Notes: generated from the sequence alone by a model not told the origin. DNA of 64,000 nucleotides from Promethearchaeota archaeon (GCA_011365055.1 RDOG01000020.1:1-64000); one strand, 5' to 3'. Counted from the stretch's first letter, positions 44,576 through 54,614 are shown. A program made the numbers and translations.

Positions 44576-45826
44576 CTAATCATCTAATTTTTTTAGGGAT
44601 AACACCTTTTTCATTTCAGTAAGGAGTTCATTCTTAGTACTTTGTTTTTTATTTTCATTTAATGTTTCTTTAATTCCTTTTAATTTTATTTCTCCAAGAG
44701 ATGAGCGATTTTGATAAGCGTCTTCTATTGCTTTATTAACTAAAGTTCGTTCATCATATGTCTCTTTTTTATCAGTAACTTGAGAAACTTCATCGTTGCT
44801 AAATTCAATGAAAGAGACTTTTTCCTCAAGTTTTTCTAGGCGAGAATTAATGGAGTTTGTTAACTTCAACACTAAATCAAAGAGATTATCAACAACTGTA
44901 TACAATTCATTAAATTTATATTCCAATGAATCTTCTTTATCCTTTTTAGTGGTTATTTTCTTTCTTTTTTTAACCGTTTCTGCAATTTTAGAGACTTGTG
45001 AAGCAGCTTCGACTCCATATAATCCATACACACTAGAAATAAAGAATTCATGAGAAATTTTATTATATTCTAAGAGTTTTTTTAAGCGAGGCTTGAGATT
45101 ATCATAATTTGCTTGAAAAGTTGGAGTTTTAACGAATTCAGGATCAGCTTTATTAAAAATTATGAAAAAATCAGGAGATTCATCTAGTTTTTTTATCATT
45201 TTCATTATTTTTTCAAAATATTGAATTACTTCTTCAAAATTTGAAGAATCTTGAATATCTATAACAAAGAAGATGAGCTCAACACTCTTGAAATAAACTG
45301 CACTTACCTTATTAATAAATTTCTCCACGAATTTTGATTGCACGTCCCAGAGAGTAAGATTAGCATTTTTTGCCTGAATTTCATATTGCCCGATGTCTTC
45401 GGATGGAGCAACGTCCAATATAGTATCTAAACCTATATCTTGTTTTAATAATCTTACTAAAGTAGTTTTTCCTGCTCCTTTTAATCCTAATAATACTATC
45501 GTTCTTTCTTTTTGACCTAACTTTAATCCATCGATGGAATATATTTTATTTGCAATCATTCTCCATGTCTTTAAATCACCAATTGAGATTCCCTTTTTTA
45601 TTGATCGCCTGACTTGCTCTTTTGAAATTTCCTTGGTTAATAAATCACCTATTGTCCTTATATTAAAAATTTCAGTTAATTCCTCTGCTACCATTGCAGA
45701 TATTCCCTTCATCGCTTCAACTGGTAGCAACATTATTTCTTCTAAGGTAATGTTATAGTTTTTGATTTCGATATCAAACAAATCATTGATAGCTAGTAAT
45801 TTTGTTTGATCTAGTTTTTTAGACAA
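44576..45826 (-). CDS. Arf-like GTPase fused to helix-hairpin-helix and coiled coil
   Basis: About 416 residues from TTG at 45826, chosen because AGGGGGTTTT lies about 8 nt upstream; the ATG at 45892 would add 22 residues with no clear ribosome site. A helix-hairpin-helix-like region (about 28-63: LPVEAMKGISAMVAEELTEIF) precedes an Arf-type G domain: G1 GLKGAGKTT (about 114-122), G4 NKAD (about 225-228), G5-like SSVYG. The G3 position reads WDVQSK instead of WDxGGQ, so the catalytic Gln is missing. The C-terminal 130 residues are charged coiled coil. It may bind GTP as a slow or non-hydrolysing switch, perhaps membrane- or DNA-linked; this is inference. Confidence 0.75.
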   Translation of the reverse strand: MSKKLDQTKLLAINDLFDIEIKNYNITLEEIMLLPVEAMKGISAMVAEELTEIFNIRTIGDLLTKEISKEQVRRSIKKGISIGDLKTWRMIANKIYSIDGLKLGQKERTIVLLGLKGAGKTTLVRLLKQDIGLDTILDVAPSEDIGQYEIQAKNANLTLWDVQSKFVEKFINKVSAVYFKSVELIFFVIDIQDSSNFEEVIQYFEKIMKMIKKLDESPDFFIIFNKADPEFVKTPTFQANYDNLKPRLKKLLEYNKISHEFFISSVYGLYGVEAASQVSKIAETVKKRKKITTKKDKEDSLEYKFNELYTVVDNLFDLVLKLTNSINSRLEKLEEKVSFIEFSNDEVSQVTDKKETYDERTLVNKAIEDAYQNRSSLGEIKLKGIKETLNENKKQSTKNELLTEMKKVLSLKKLDD

Positions 45827-46206
45827 GAAGAAAACCCCCTTTAAAGTATGGTATGAATTATTTAAGAACCTTATTAAAAAATGATTCGACAATAATATTA
45901 AACTTCTGATTTTTTGGTTAAAACCTAAATTCCTGCTTTTAATAAAAGAATACTAGATAGTAGATAAATAATAAAAAAGTAGATCTCTAAAGGACTCCAA
46001 AAATCTAGAAAAATATTCCGATTCAGAGAGAGAAAAAGATTTAGAAATATCCCATCCAAATTAATCCAAAGCATAAAAACTAAAAACAATAAAATTAGAA
46101 TTCATATAATTAATAATAATGTTGCAGTTTTTCTTTCTTTCAAAAAAATCTCCAAATTTAAATTACAAATTTTTTATTCTGTTATAAAAGAAATTCAAAT
46201 TCTTTT
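45827..46206. other. AT-rich intergenic region
   Basis: About 380 bases between two same-strand genes, with no credible ORF, tRNA fold or long repeat. It presumably contains the promoter of the Arf-like gene; no box stands out. Confidence 0.35.
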
Positions 46207-46596
46207 TCAATAAAAATCTTGATTTTCATATTTAATAATCGTTTTTTCGATGTCTCCTTGAATTTTTTTAATTGAATCTAACAATGCACTATCATCAACT
46301 TTAATTTTTTTGTATTCTTTATCATCTAAAGGACGATTACAACGAGGGCAAATTCTATTGTCAATTTTTATTGTATCTTCTGCGAGCTGTAGAAATACAA
46401 GTTGATCTAAAATATCAAATAATACTTTATTAATTTCAATTAACTCTTTTTTGTCATCGGAGAATTCTAATGTATTAATTCTTGTTTCTAATAACGAGTA
46501 TGCTGTTTTAGCTATTTGACTTTGAGCTTTCAGAGTCTCAATAGTTCTCTTTAGCATACTATTTTCTTTCATTAATGTATTAATATCAATAGTCAT
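46207..46596 (-). CDS. Short coiled-coil protein with a CxxC knuckle
   Basis: A 129-residue protein: an N-terminal coiled coil (about residues 5-75) then CPRCNRPLDDKEYKK near residue 88, a zinc-knuckle-like CxxC with the usual Gly replaced, and a final helix. With only one CxxC per chain, a zinc site would need a dimer, which the coiled coil could provide. It is not recognised. AAGGTC precedes the ATG. The next gene upstream on the same strand is the acetolactate-synthase-like gene, 129 nt away. Confidence 0.55.
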   Translation of the reverse strand: MTIDINTLMKENSMLKRTIETLKAQSQIAKTAYSLLETRINTLEFSDDKKELIEINKVLFDILDQLVFLQLAEDTIKIDNRICPRCNRPLDDKEYKKIKVDDSALLDSIKKIQGDIEKTIIKYENQDFY

Positions 46597-46725
46597 TTAA
46601 AAGACCTTAAAATTGTTTTATCGTTTTAGAATTTAAATTAAAAACATTCAATATAAAATTAATTAATTATTAAAATATCCATTCATATCATATCTTAAAA
46701 TAAAAAAAGGAAAAATTTGGATTAA

Positions 46726-48438
46726 TTATAAAATACCCATACTTCCCATTAGTTCTGTTCCCGCAGGAATCTTCCAATCTGTAATTATTTCAATGACTGC
46801 TGGTTTTTTAGAATCAACTGCTCTTTGTAAAGCTGTTTTAATTTCATTAGAGTTATCTACTCGTTCGGCATGACAACCGAATCCTTTTGCTATTTCAGTA
46901 TAGTTAGTTCCTGGAATATCAACATCGATGAACCTTTTCTTCATAAAAAGCTTCTGTCCTGATTTTATCATTCCCCACGCAGAATTATTTGCAATACAAA
47001 ATATTACTGGTAGATTATATCTTATTAACGTATCTAAGTCTTGAACGTTGATTAAAAAACTTCCGTCACCACATATTGCTATAACCTGCTTGTCAGGCTT
47101 CGCCAATTTAGCACCCACCGCATAAGCAACGGCTGTACCTAAATGTCCCATCCCTACAGCATTCAATGTTGAACGGCTAGGTCTAGGTTTATAGAAATCA
47201 ATTTGTTCCATGGCGAATACCGCAATATCACCTCCATCAATGATAACAACGGCATCATCATCCATAAATTCGTATATATCTTTAATGATTTTCTGGGGTA
47301 AAATTGGCGATTTTTCCTTCGCTGTTTTCTTTTCTATTGCATCTTTTGCAGCTTGTCTAATGGCTTTCAGGCTATTTAGCCATTCTGATATTGGTTTTTC
47401 GGACGTTACCTTACTTTTTACGCCTTGTAAAATTTGTTGTAAGACTAACTTACAATCTCCAACGATTCCTATATTGACCGTGCGATTTTTCGCGATTATT
47501 GAAGGATCTATATCCACTTGAATTATAGTAGCATCAGGATTCCAAAATCGCTTATCACCAAAACCTAAGGTAAATGATAATTTTGAACCTAATATAAGAA
47601 TACAATCTGCTTCATTTACAGCCTTCATTACTGCAGAAGAAACTAAAGATGCTCCAAGAATGCATTTTTCAGATTGAATTGCACCAACTCCCATTATTGA
47701 CGTCCCAACTGGAACGCTAAGGTATTCTGCTAATTCAGTTAATTCAGTAGATGCATCAGACATGTGAATTCCTCCCCCAGCAATCAGGAGTGGTTTTTTT
47801 GCATTAATAAAAGCATCGACTGCATCATTTATAAGCTTCGGATCGCCTCCAACTCGACCTGAAAATCGAGTTAATGAGCATTCTGGTAATGAAATGTCAT
47901 CAATTTGACCTATTAAAGCTTCTTCAGCAATCTCTAAAAGAACAGGACGAGGTCTACCGGTAACAGCTTCTCTAAACACTTTTTGAACCGCTTGTGGTAT
48001 TTGATCAGTTGAAACTACATGCCTTTGACATTTTGTTATAGGTTTAAACATGGTAATTTGGTCTAAATCACCTTGTAGGATGCCCATATCAGTATATTGT
48101 CTATTTGTTTGTGGTACTATTGCAACTACAGGGATATTATCACTCCATGCAGCTCCAATTCCTGGAACTAAATGAGTTGCACCAGGCCCTACTGTGCCGA
48201 AACAAACACCCGGTGTACCAGTGACGCGCCCCCAGGCATCTGCGGCATGCGCAGCAGCTTGTTCGTGGCGCATTAAAATTGTATCAATGCCATGTTCCCT
48301 TCCCCAATTATATATTGCATCGTACATCGTTAAAAATTGACCTCCGGGAACGCCAAACATATATCTTACATTTTCACATATTAGAGCTTTAATAAGTAAA
48401 TCTCCTCCAGTAATTTTTTTTTCCTTCTCTTCTGACAT
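46726..48438 (-). CDS. TPP-dependent enzyme, acetolactate synthase large subunit-like
   Basis: A 570-residue thiamine diphosphate enzyme. The catalytic glutamate motif MRHEQAAAHAADAWGR lies near residue 60, the central domain follows, and the TPP/Mg motif GDGSFLINVQDLDTLIR...NN is near residue 460. This architecture fits acetolactate synthase, which makes 2-acetolactate for valine/leucine or 2-aceto-2-hydroxybutyrate for isoleucine. The nearby leuA, dehydrogenase and ilvD genes support that role. Related families (oxalyl-CoA decarboxylase, glyoxylate carboligase, sulfopyruvate-like enzymes) share the fold, and no small regulatory subunit gene is adjacent, so the call is not certain. GGGTGAT precedes the ATG. 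Confidence 0.75.
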   Translation of the reverse strand: MSEEKEKKITGGDLLIKALICENVRYMFGVPGGQFLTMYDAIYNWGREHGIDTILMRHEQAAAHAADAWGRVTGTPGVCFGTVGPGATHLVPGIGAAWSDNIPVVAIVPQTNRQYTDMGILQGDLDQITMFKPITKCQRHVVSTDQIPQAVQKVFREAVTGRPRPVLLEIAEEALIGQIDDISLPECSLTRFSGRVGGDPKLINDAVDAFINAKKPLLIAGGGIHMSDASTELTELAEYLSVPVGTSIMGVGAIQSEKCILGASLVSSAVMKAVNEADCILILGSKLSFTLGFGDKRFWNPDATIIQVDIDPSIIAKNRTVNIGIVGDCKLVLQQILQGVKSKVTSEKPISEWLNSLKAIRQAAKDAIEKKTAKEKSPILPQKIIKDIYEFMDDDAVVIIDGGDIAVFAMEQIDFYKPRPSRSTLNAVGMGHLGTAVAYAVGAKLAKPDKQVIAICGDGSFLINVQDLDTLIRYNLPVIFCIANNSAWGMIKSGQKLFMKKRFIDVDIPGTNYTEIAKGFGCHAERVDNSNEIKTALQRAVDSKKPAVIEIITDWKIPAGTELMGSMGIL

Positions 48439-48588
48439 CTAATCACCCATTATATTTTTACCGATATTTTTCGTCGTAATCTAAAAAATTAAGTTAATTT
48501 TTGTATAATCAACATCATAAAGTTACTGATTATTTTACTTTCATAAAATACAAGATTATTGAATTAACTGATTAACAAGTTGTTTAGA

Positions 48589-49209
48589 ATGATTGAAGGT
48601 TCAAATGATATAATTAAACTAAATAAAAATAAATTAAAAAAAGCAGCAATGATTTTTAGTAGAGCATTTCAAAGCGGACCAATATACATGCAATTTATTC
48701 CAGATGATGAAAAAAGAAGAAAAGATCTTCATATTTTATTTGAGGGTTTTGTTTGCTATAGTTTTAAATATGGAAAAATTTATGCCACTTCTGAAAATCT
48801 TGAGGGAATCATGGCAATTCTTCCTTCAGAAACTTCAAACATTACAACTTGGAGAATGTTAAGGTGCGGCGCTTGGAAATATCCATTAAAGTTTGGATTG
48901 AAGTTCATCGAACAAGGAAAACAAATTGATGAAATAAGTTCTACCATACATAGGAGAATTGCTCCAGATCCTCATGTATATTTGTGGTTATTGGGCGTGG
49001 ATCCCTCAAAACAAGGCAAAGGGTTTGGAAGTAAGTTATTACGGTATTTATTAAATGATTGTAAAAAAAAGAATCTTCCTTGCTATTTAGAAACTGGAAA
49101 AAAAGCTAATCTTTCATTTTATGAACATTTCGGGTTTGAAGTTATGGAAGAATACCATTTTAAAGATATGAATCTTACATTATGGGGATTATTGTGGAAT
49201 AAAAAATAA
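48589..49209 (+). CDS. GNAT-family N-acetyltransferase
   Basis: About 206 residues with a GNAT fold. The acetyl-CoA binding motif A is visible as LLGVDPSKQGKGFGSKLLRYLL (near residue 145), followed by ETGKKANLSFYEHFGFEV, the family's usual C-terminal part. The acceptor is unknown. The frame starts at a TTG (48580), but the ATG three codons later is preferred. It is divergent from the acetolactate-synthase-like gene and stands alone. Confidence 0.82.
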   Translation: MIEGSNDIIKLNKNKLKKAAMIFSRAFQSGPIYMQFIPDDEKRRKDLHILFEGFVCYSFKYGKIYATSENLEGIMAILPSETSNITTWRMLRCGAWKYPLKFGLKFIEQGKQIDEISSTIHRRIAPDPHVYLWLLGVDPSKQGKGFGSKLLRYLLNDCKKKNLPCYLETGKKANLSFYEHFGFEVMEEYHFKDMNLTLWGLLWNKK

Positions 49210-49336
49210 CATCAGGATAAACATCAGAAGTCATTAAAAATCTTAAAAAATATAGATAAAAATTATAGAAAAATCTTAATGATAACCTTATTTTAAATAA
49301 TTAATACAAATATTGTTGATTTAAGGAGTTGAGAGA

Positions 49337-49915
49337 ATGGATAAAGAGAATTTAAATAAAAAAGAGCAAAGTTATATTGCACCTTGTGGTATTTATTGTG
49401 GAGCATGTGACGCATATTTAGGAAAAAGCAAGGAATTAGCAAAAGAATTACATAGGATATTGGATGGGTTTAATATTTTAGATGTAGCTCCAGTTGTTCT
49501 GGGAACTGATCAAAATAAAATTAAGTCCTTCATGAAAATTTTAAAAAAATGGAGTAAAGGAATAAATTGTAAAGGTTGTAATGGTGGTGGAGGGAATCCA
49601 ATGTGCCCCATAATAAAATGTACTAAACAGAAAAATTTCTTGACTTGTACAGAATGTGAAAATTTTCCTTGTCAACCTAGCGAGGAGGATGGAAAAATGC
49701 CTTTAATGAATAAAGCAGGCATGTTGGAACTCATTTCAAAGCGCTATGGATACTGGAATATTGAAAATTTAAAGCGGATAAAAGAAATTGGTTACAAGAA
49801 ATTCATAGAGGAAATGCAAGAAAAGGTCAAGAAAGGTTTTCTAACAAGTGATGTTATAACTAAGGAAATGTTATTTTCGAAATTTGTTCAGCAAATTGAA
49901 AATTCTGAGAAATAG
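49337..49915 (+). CDS. DUF3795 cysteine-rich protein
   Basis: A 192-residue protein with the DUF3795 cysteine pattern: APCGIYCGACDAYLGKSKEL near the N-terminus, INCKGCNGGGGNPMC and later CTKQKNFLTCTECENFPC. The cysteines could bind metal or act in redox chemistry; no member of the family has a settled function. A strong AAGGAG site lies about 7 nt before the ATG. It stands between a GNAT gene and the convergent leucine-cluster genes. Confidence 0.82.
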   Translation: MDKENLNKKEQSYIAPCGIYCGACDAYLGKSKELAKELHRILDGFNILDVAPVVLGTDQNKIKSFMKILKKWSKGINCKGCNGGGGNPMCPIIKCTKQKNFLTCTECENFPCQPSEEDGKMPLMNKAGMLELISKRYGYWNIENLKRIKEIGYKKFIEEMQEKVKKGFLTSDVITKEMLFSKFVQQIENSEK

Positions 49916-50023
49916 GATTCATAAAAATTAAAAGGTTAAAGTAAATAAAAAATAGAAGTATTTAAACGTTTGAAACTGGAAAATATCCTATATTTTATAT
50001 AAAATTAAAAAAAAAGTATTGAT

Positions 50024-51163
50024 TCATATTTCTTCATAAATTTCCTTAATCTTTTGTAAGACATCCCTTGTTTTTGCATGTTTTTGTTCCATTTGAAATT
50101 GTTCAGGTACTAAATCTCGTGGAATAACTCTCCAGTTTTCTGAAGGATTTTCCACTAACCTGCAAAATTCTTCTACAGCAAGTTCTAATTTTACAGCTTC
50201 TTTATAGAGTTTTATATGTTCTAACATCATTTTCGCTGATAGAAAACAACCTAAGGGATTAGCAATCGGATTAAAAGGATCTGCAATGTCAGGTCCTGCA
50301 CCATGTATTGGTTCGAAATATGGAACCTTGCCTCCAACACAGCCTGAAGGAATCATACCAATCCCACCAACCATTTCAGCCGCTAAATCGCTTAAAATAT
50401 CACCATATTCATTCATACAGAGTAGTACATCTTGTTCATGTGGAAATTTTATTATTCTGCGAGCCATATCGTCCACGTGATAATCATTTATTAATATTCC
50501 ATCTTGTTCACGATGAGGAGAGGCAATTTTATAGGCAATATTTTTAAACAATCCATCTGTTCTTGGCAACACGTTGGCTTTATGAACGATAGTTAATTTA
50601 CCAATATGTCCCGCTTTCTTTCGGTTTATTGCTTCTTGTACCGCAAATTCACTTATTCTCGTCGAATTATATTCTGAAACTATTTTCAATGAATAATTGC
50701 TTTTTTCTTTCCAATCTTGAGGTATATCTTTCAATATTTTAGCATCTATTAATTTTTTAAGACGACCTTCTCCTATTCTTAATGCCGCATAAAGTGATTC
50801 CATCCCCTCTCTTACAAAAAGAATATCAATGCCTTTAGGATTACTTAAAGGACTAGGTAAACCGTCATAATACTTGCATGGACGTAGATGAGCATAATTA
50901 TCCAACCCAAACCTTAAGTAATGAAGAACTGCTACCGTTTTCTCATGTGTTGCCCCAAATAAAACAGCATCAGAATTAAGTATTGTCTCTTTCACCGATT
51001 CTGGAAAATAATTTCCTTTTCCATGCTCCTTTTCAGCAGCAATCCCTACTCGAGCGCGCACGATTTCAAGATTAGGTATTGCCATGAAGTTAAGTAAATC
51101 TACAGTAGCGTTTACTACTTCAACACCAATTCCTTCTCCACCAATACATGTGACAGTTTTCAA
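50024..51163 (-). CDS. Isopropylmalate/isocitrate dehydrogenase family, NAD-type
   Basis: A 379-residue beta-decarboxylating dehydrogenase. The substrate region is LRFGLDNYAHLRPCKYY, and the metal-binding helix has NEYGDILSDLAAEMVGG. The cofactor loop after HGAGP reads DIADPF, with Asp-Ile as in NAD-dependent isopropylmalate dehydrogenase. It is more divergent than its neighbour and lacks a classic IPMDH substrate loop, so it could act on 3-isopropylmalate, 3-methylmalate or isocitrate. The TTG start has AGGT about 9 nt upstream. It is third in the leuA-dehydrogenase-dehydrogenase unit, 24 nt after the previous gene. Confidence 0.8.
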   Translation of the reverse strand: MKTVTCIGGEGIGVEVVNATVDLLNFMAIPNLEIVRARVGIAAEKEHGKGNYFPESVKETILNSDAVLFGATHEKTVAVLHYLRFGLDNYAHLRPCKYYDGLPSPLSNPKGIDILFVREGMESLYAALRIGEGRLKKLIDAKILKDIPQDWKEKSNYSLKIVSEYNSTRISEFAVQEAINRKKAGHIGKLTIVHKANVLPRTDGLFKNIAYKIASPHREQDGILINDYHVDDMARRIIKFPHEQDVLLCMNEYGDILSDLAAEMVGGIGMIPSGCVGGKVPYFEPIHGAGPDIADPFNPIANPLGCFLSAKMMLEHIKLYKEAVKLELAVEEFCRLVENPSENWRVIPRDLVPEQFQMEQKHAKTRDVLQKIKEIYEEI

Positions 51164-51187
51164 ATTAATTACCTAAAAAAAGAGAAA

Positions 51188-52351
51188 TTATTTGTTTGGA
51201 TTTTTTATTTTTTCAACGATGGCATCGCCTACTTGGCTTGTGGAAGAATTTCCACCGAGGTCATAAGTTCTTATTTTACTTTCTTTTAATAAATCTTGAA
51301 TGGCTTGATTTATGATTTTAGAACCTTCTAACAAGGATGGTTCATTATTATGCGTCATTGATAACCAATCAAGCATCATTGAAGCAGCTTCAATTGTTGC
51401 GATAGGATTAATAACATTTTTTCTTGCATATTTTGGTGCAGATCCATGAATGGGCTCAAACATGCCATGATTGTCTCCGACATTTCCGCTTGCAGCCATT
51501 CCAAGAGATCCTTGAAGCACTGCAGCGAGGTCGGTAGCAATATCTCCAAACATGTTGGCAACTACACAGACATCAAACCATTCGGGAGTTCTAATTATCC
51601 ATTGCGTGAAAGCATCAATAAATGCATAATCTTCTGTTATATTAGGATATTGAGGAGCAATTTCTTGATAAATAGATCTAAAAAGCTTGCATCCTGCAGT
51701 TACATTGCTTTTGTCAACACATGTTACTCTAAGCTTGCCATCTTTTGGAGATCCTTTGTTCCTTCTTTTACAATATTCAAATGCGAATTTAATGACTCGT
51801 TCAGCTCCTTTTCTTGTTATTAAGCGGACATCCGTTGCAAGTTCAACTTGCCCACCACGATTCAGTTGACCATGAGTATCTGCATATAAACCTTCTGTAT
51901 TTTCTCGAATTGTAACGAAATCAACGTTTTTAGGCTTCCAAATATCATTCCGAAATTCACCTGAAATCTTATGAGGAACGTTTTCATAGAGTTTAGTAGG
52001 TCTAATATTAGCGTATAAATCAAGACCAAATCTAAGCCCAAATAAAATTTCCAATCCAACCATTTTTCCGGATGGATAAGAAACAGTTTTCCCAGTCTTT
52101 GGGTCGGTCCATCCAATTGCACCTAATAAAATCGCATCTGCCTCATTTTTGCATATTTCATAAACTTCAGGTGCCCATTCTTCCTTTTTACCTGTTTTAA
52201 GATAATATTCTCCACCGCATTCATATTTTAGAAATTCAAAATCAATTTTATTTGACAGTTCTTCAACAGCTCTTAATGCTTTTAATGCTTGATCTATTAT
52301 TTCTGGACCAATTCCATCTCCAGGAAGAACTGCTATTTTATATTTAGTCAT
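51188..52351 (-). CDS. Isopropylmalate/isocitrate dehydrogenase family, NADP-type loop
   Basis: A 387-residue beta-decarboxylating dehydrogenase. RFGLDLYANIRPTKLY fits the isopropylmalate-type substrate helix, TIRENTEGLYA the family signature, and ANMFGDIATDLAAVLQG the metal-binding segment. After HGSAP the loop reads KYARKNVINP, with Lys-Tyr at the positions that give NADP preference in bacterial isocitrate dehydrogenase. It therefore probably uses NADP, unlike its neighbour. The substrate may be 3-isopropylmalate or isocitrate. It lies 16 nt downstream of the LeuA-family gene, in one transcript. Confidence 0.82.
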   Translation of the reverse strand: MTKYKIAVLPGDGIGPEIIDQALKALRAVEELSNKIDFEFLKYECGGEYYLKTGKKEEWAPEVYEICKNEADAILLGAIGWTDPKTGKTVSYPSGKMVGLEILFGLRFGLDLYANIRPTKLYENVPHKISGEFRNDIWKPKNVDFVTIRENTEGLYADTHGQLNRGGQVELATDVRLITRKGAERVIKFAFEYCKRRNKGSPKDGKLRVTCVDKSNVTAGCKLFRSIYQEIAPQYPNITEDYAFIDAFTQWIIRTPEWFDVCVVANMFGDIATDLAAVLQGSLGMAASGNVGDNHGMFEPIHGSAPKYARKNVINPIATIEAASMMLDWLSMTHNNEPSLLEGSKIINQAIQDLLKESKIRTYDLGGNSSTSQVGDAIVEKIKNPNK

Positions 52352-52367
52352 TTTTTATCCCAAACTT

Positions 52368-53999
52368 TCATCCTTCTTTTTTAATTGCTAAATACCTGTT
52401 CATTCCATTAATCATTGCCGAAATACTTGACATTACTATATCAGGATTTACGGCTCTTGAATCTATCGCTTTTCCAAAGCTATCCACCAATCTCACTTTT
52501 ACGCGACCTAAAGCATCAGTTCCACCTGTTATTGCATCTAAATGATATTCTGCAAGACTGATTTTACCAAATCCAAATTGTTCCCAAACGTTCGCAAGAG
52601 CGTTACATGCAGCATCAACAGGCCCAACACCAATAGCAGCAGAAATTTTTTCATCCCATTTTCCATTAATTTTTATTTTTAATCTAACTGTTGCTGTTGG
52701 CGTAACATTTTTTCCACAAGTTACAGTTAATTCTTCCAATTTTATCGTAGTTTCTGCATTTGATAGTTCACCACAGACATTTGTAGCAATTTCATAAAGA
52801 TCCATGTCTGTAATTTGCTTTCCTTTATCACCAACTTCTTTCACTCGATCTCGAATGATTTGGAATTGTTCTTTGCTTATACCAATAAATCCAAAACTTT
52901 CCAATTTAGCACCTAAACTATGCCCACCAACATGTTTTCCGACAGTTATGGACTGTTCAATCACGTCTTCCAATTTATCTGACCGTGGAATGCCAATTAG
53001 TTCAGGCGTAAACGGTTCATATGTTCTTGGATTCATTATTACAGCATGTGCATGGATTCCAGATTCATGACGGAATGCATTCAATCCAACTAAAGGTAAA
53101 TTAGGAGGAATGGTCATCTTAGACAATTGTTCCATCATTTTTGAAGTATGGTATATTTCATTTAATTTAATATTCGTCTTAACCCCGTATAACGCGTATA
53201 AAGCAGTAACTACTTCTTCCATTGAAGCATTGCCTGCTCGTTCTCCAATTCCCAATACGGTTGTGTGTGCTTGTGACGCTCCAGCTTCGATTCCAGCTAA
53301 TGTATTTGCAGTTGCCAATCCAAAATCATTATGGCAATGTAAAGATACGCGAACATCCTTAGGAAATTGATTTATATTTTGTTCAATTATATACCTGTAC
53401 CCTGCTGGTGTTACTGTACCTACGGTATCTGGAATATTTATCCTTGTTGCTCCAGCTTCAATTGCAGTTAAATTAGCTTTTATGAGAAAATCTAAATCCG
53501 TTCTCGTTGCATCTTCAGCAGAAAACTCAATCTTTTTTCCAAAATGAGTTTTTGCATATTCTATTTCCGTTGTAATGGCATTTATCACTTGATCTTGTGT
53601 CATTTTTAATTTTTCTTTGAGGTGAAGATCGCTTGTTGCAATAAACACGTGGATAGCGTTCATATCACATTCAATTACTTTATCGATATCAACCCTACTA
53701 ATTCGTGCAAGTCCGATAACTTCCGAATGGTCTAAACCTAGCTTAGAGATTTTCTTACAAGCTTCAAAATCGCCTTTAGATACCACAGGCATTCCTGCTT
53801 CAATGATATCAACTCCTATTTGATTTAATCTTTCAGCGATTCGTATTTTTTCTTGTATCGTAAAAGAAATCCCCGGTGCTTGTTCACCATCTCGAAGAGA
53901 CGTATCAAAGATATATACCTTTTCTGGAAATTTCATACCTTTAGCCGCTTGCTCGATGTGAGGAGATATAAAAACCTTCTTTGTTTCTTCTTCTGTCAT
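52368..53999 (-). CDS. leuA: 2-Isopropylmalate/citramalate synthase family
   Basis: A 543-residue Claisen-condensation enzyme joining acetyl-CoA with a 2-keto acid. The N-terminal TIM barrel has DTSLRDGEQAPG, EAGMP, and the metal-binding HCHNDFGLA. HAHAV follows near residue 320. The C-terminal 130 residues (LEELTVTCGKNVTPTATVRL to the end) are the LeuA dimer/leucine-feedback domain, suggesting allosteric control. 2-Isopropylmalate synthase is most likely; citramalate synthase is the main alternative because it shares all these parts. AGGTGA precedes the ATG. It begins a three-gene unit with two dehydrogenases. IPM isomerase genes are absent from the window. Confidence 0.87.
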   Translation of the reverse strand: MTEEETKKVFISPHIEQAAKGMKFPEKVYIFDTSLRDGEQAPGISFTIQEKIRIAERLNQIGVDIIEAGMPVVSKGDFEACKKISKLGLDHSEVIGLARISRVDIDKVIECDMNAIHVFIATSDLHLKEKLKMTQDQVINAITTEIEYAKTHFGKKIEFSAEDATRTDLDFLIKANLTAIEAGATRINIPDTVGTVTPAGYRYIIEQNINQFPKDVRVSLHCHNDFGLATANTLAGIEAGASQAHTTVLGIGERAGNASMEEVVTALYALYGVKTNIKLNEIYHTSKMMEQLSKMTIPPNLPLVGLNAFRHESGIHAHAVIMNPRTYEPFTPELIGIPRSDKLEDVIEQSITVGKHVGGHSLGAKLESFGFIGISKEQFQIIRDRVKEVGDKGKQITDMDLYEIATNVCGELSNAETTIKLEELTVTCGKNVTPTATVRLKIKINGKWDEKISAAIGVGPVDAACNALANVWEQFGFGKISLAEYHLDAITGGTDALGRVKVRLVDSFGKAIDSRAVNPDIVMSSISAMINGMNRYLAIKKEG

Positions 54000-54614
54000 T
54001 TAGATTCACCTCTAATTTGTTTGATATAATAAAAACCGTAATTCTTGGAATCGGAGATACACGTAGGTTTGTTATAAAAAGAGTTCTTATGAGTAAAGAA
54101 GAACACAGTCACCTATCATGTTTTCACATCCGATACAATAAATTACTGAAACTAAGTTAAACGTAAATTCTATTTAAAAGTTTTTACGTGCAAATTTAAT
54201 TTCCAATTTTACTCGACTTGATTAAATAATTGGTAATTAAAAAAAATGAAAGGACTTAAAAAATTATCTAATTTTCATAAAAATTTTCTAAGATTAAATA
54301 TACGATTAATTTCAATGAAATTTTGTAATTTTTTAAAGAACTCTCAAGTTTGACAAATCATTTTTCAGAATAAGATTTAAATTTGTAGCACTTGGTCTGA
54401 AAAACGAATTTATTTACTTAATTGTTACAATAATTTCATTAAAATCAAAACTACAAGAACTACTCGAATAAATTATGTTATTAAAGATAAAAAAGTAAGA
54501 TCCTCTTTGATTTATTTTATAAATTTTTATTTAAGAAATATTAAAACGAGAATCACAAAAAGAATGTAATTAATTCAAAATATTGAGGGATAAAATTAGA
54601 ATGAAAAAATATTT
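54000..54614. other. AT-rich intergenic region upstream of the leuA unit
   Basis: A stretch of 615 bases with no open frame of credible size or composition, no tRNA fold and no obvious long repeat. It must hold the leuA promoter; a leader-peptide attenuator was looked for and not found. Confidence 0.4.

Noticed and set aside
51376..52122. Several 60-125-codon frames overlapping the dehydrogenase at 51188
   Set aside because: All are alternate frames of a gene with strong family motifs; none has a ribosome site or recognisable product.
54000..54614. Leader-peptide attenuator for leuA
   Set aside because: No short frame rich in Leu, Ile or Val codons followed by competing hairpins was found.
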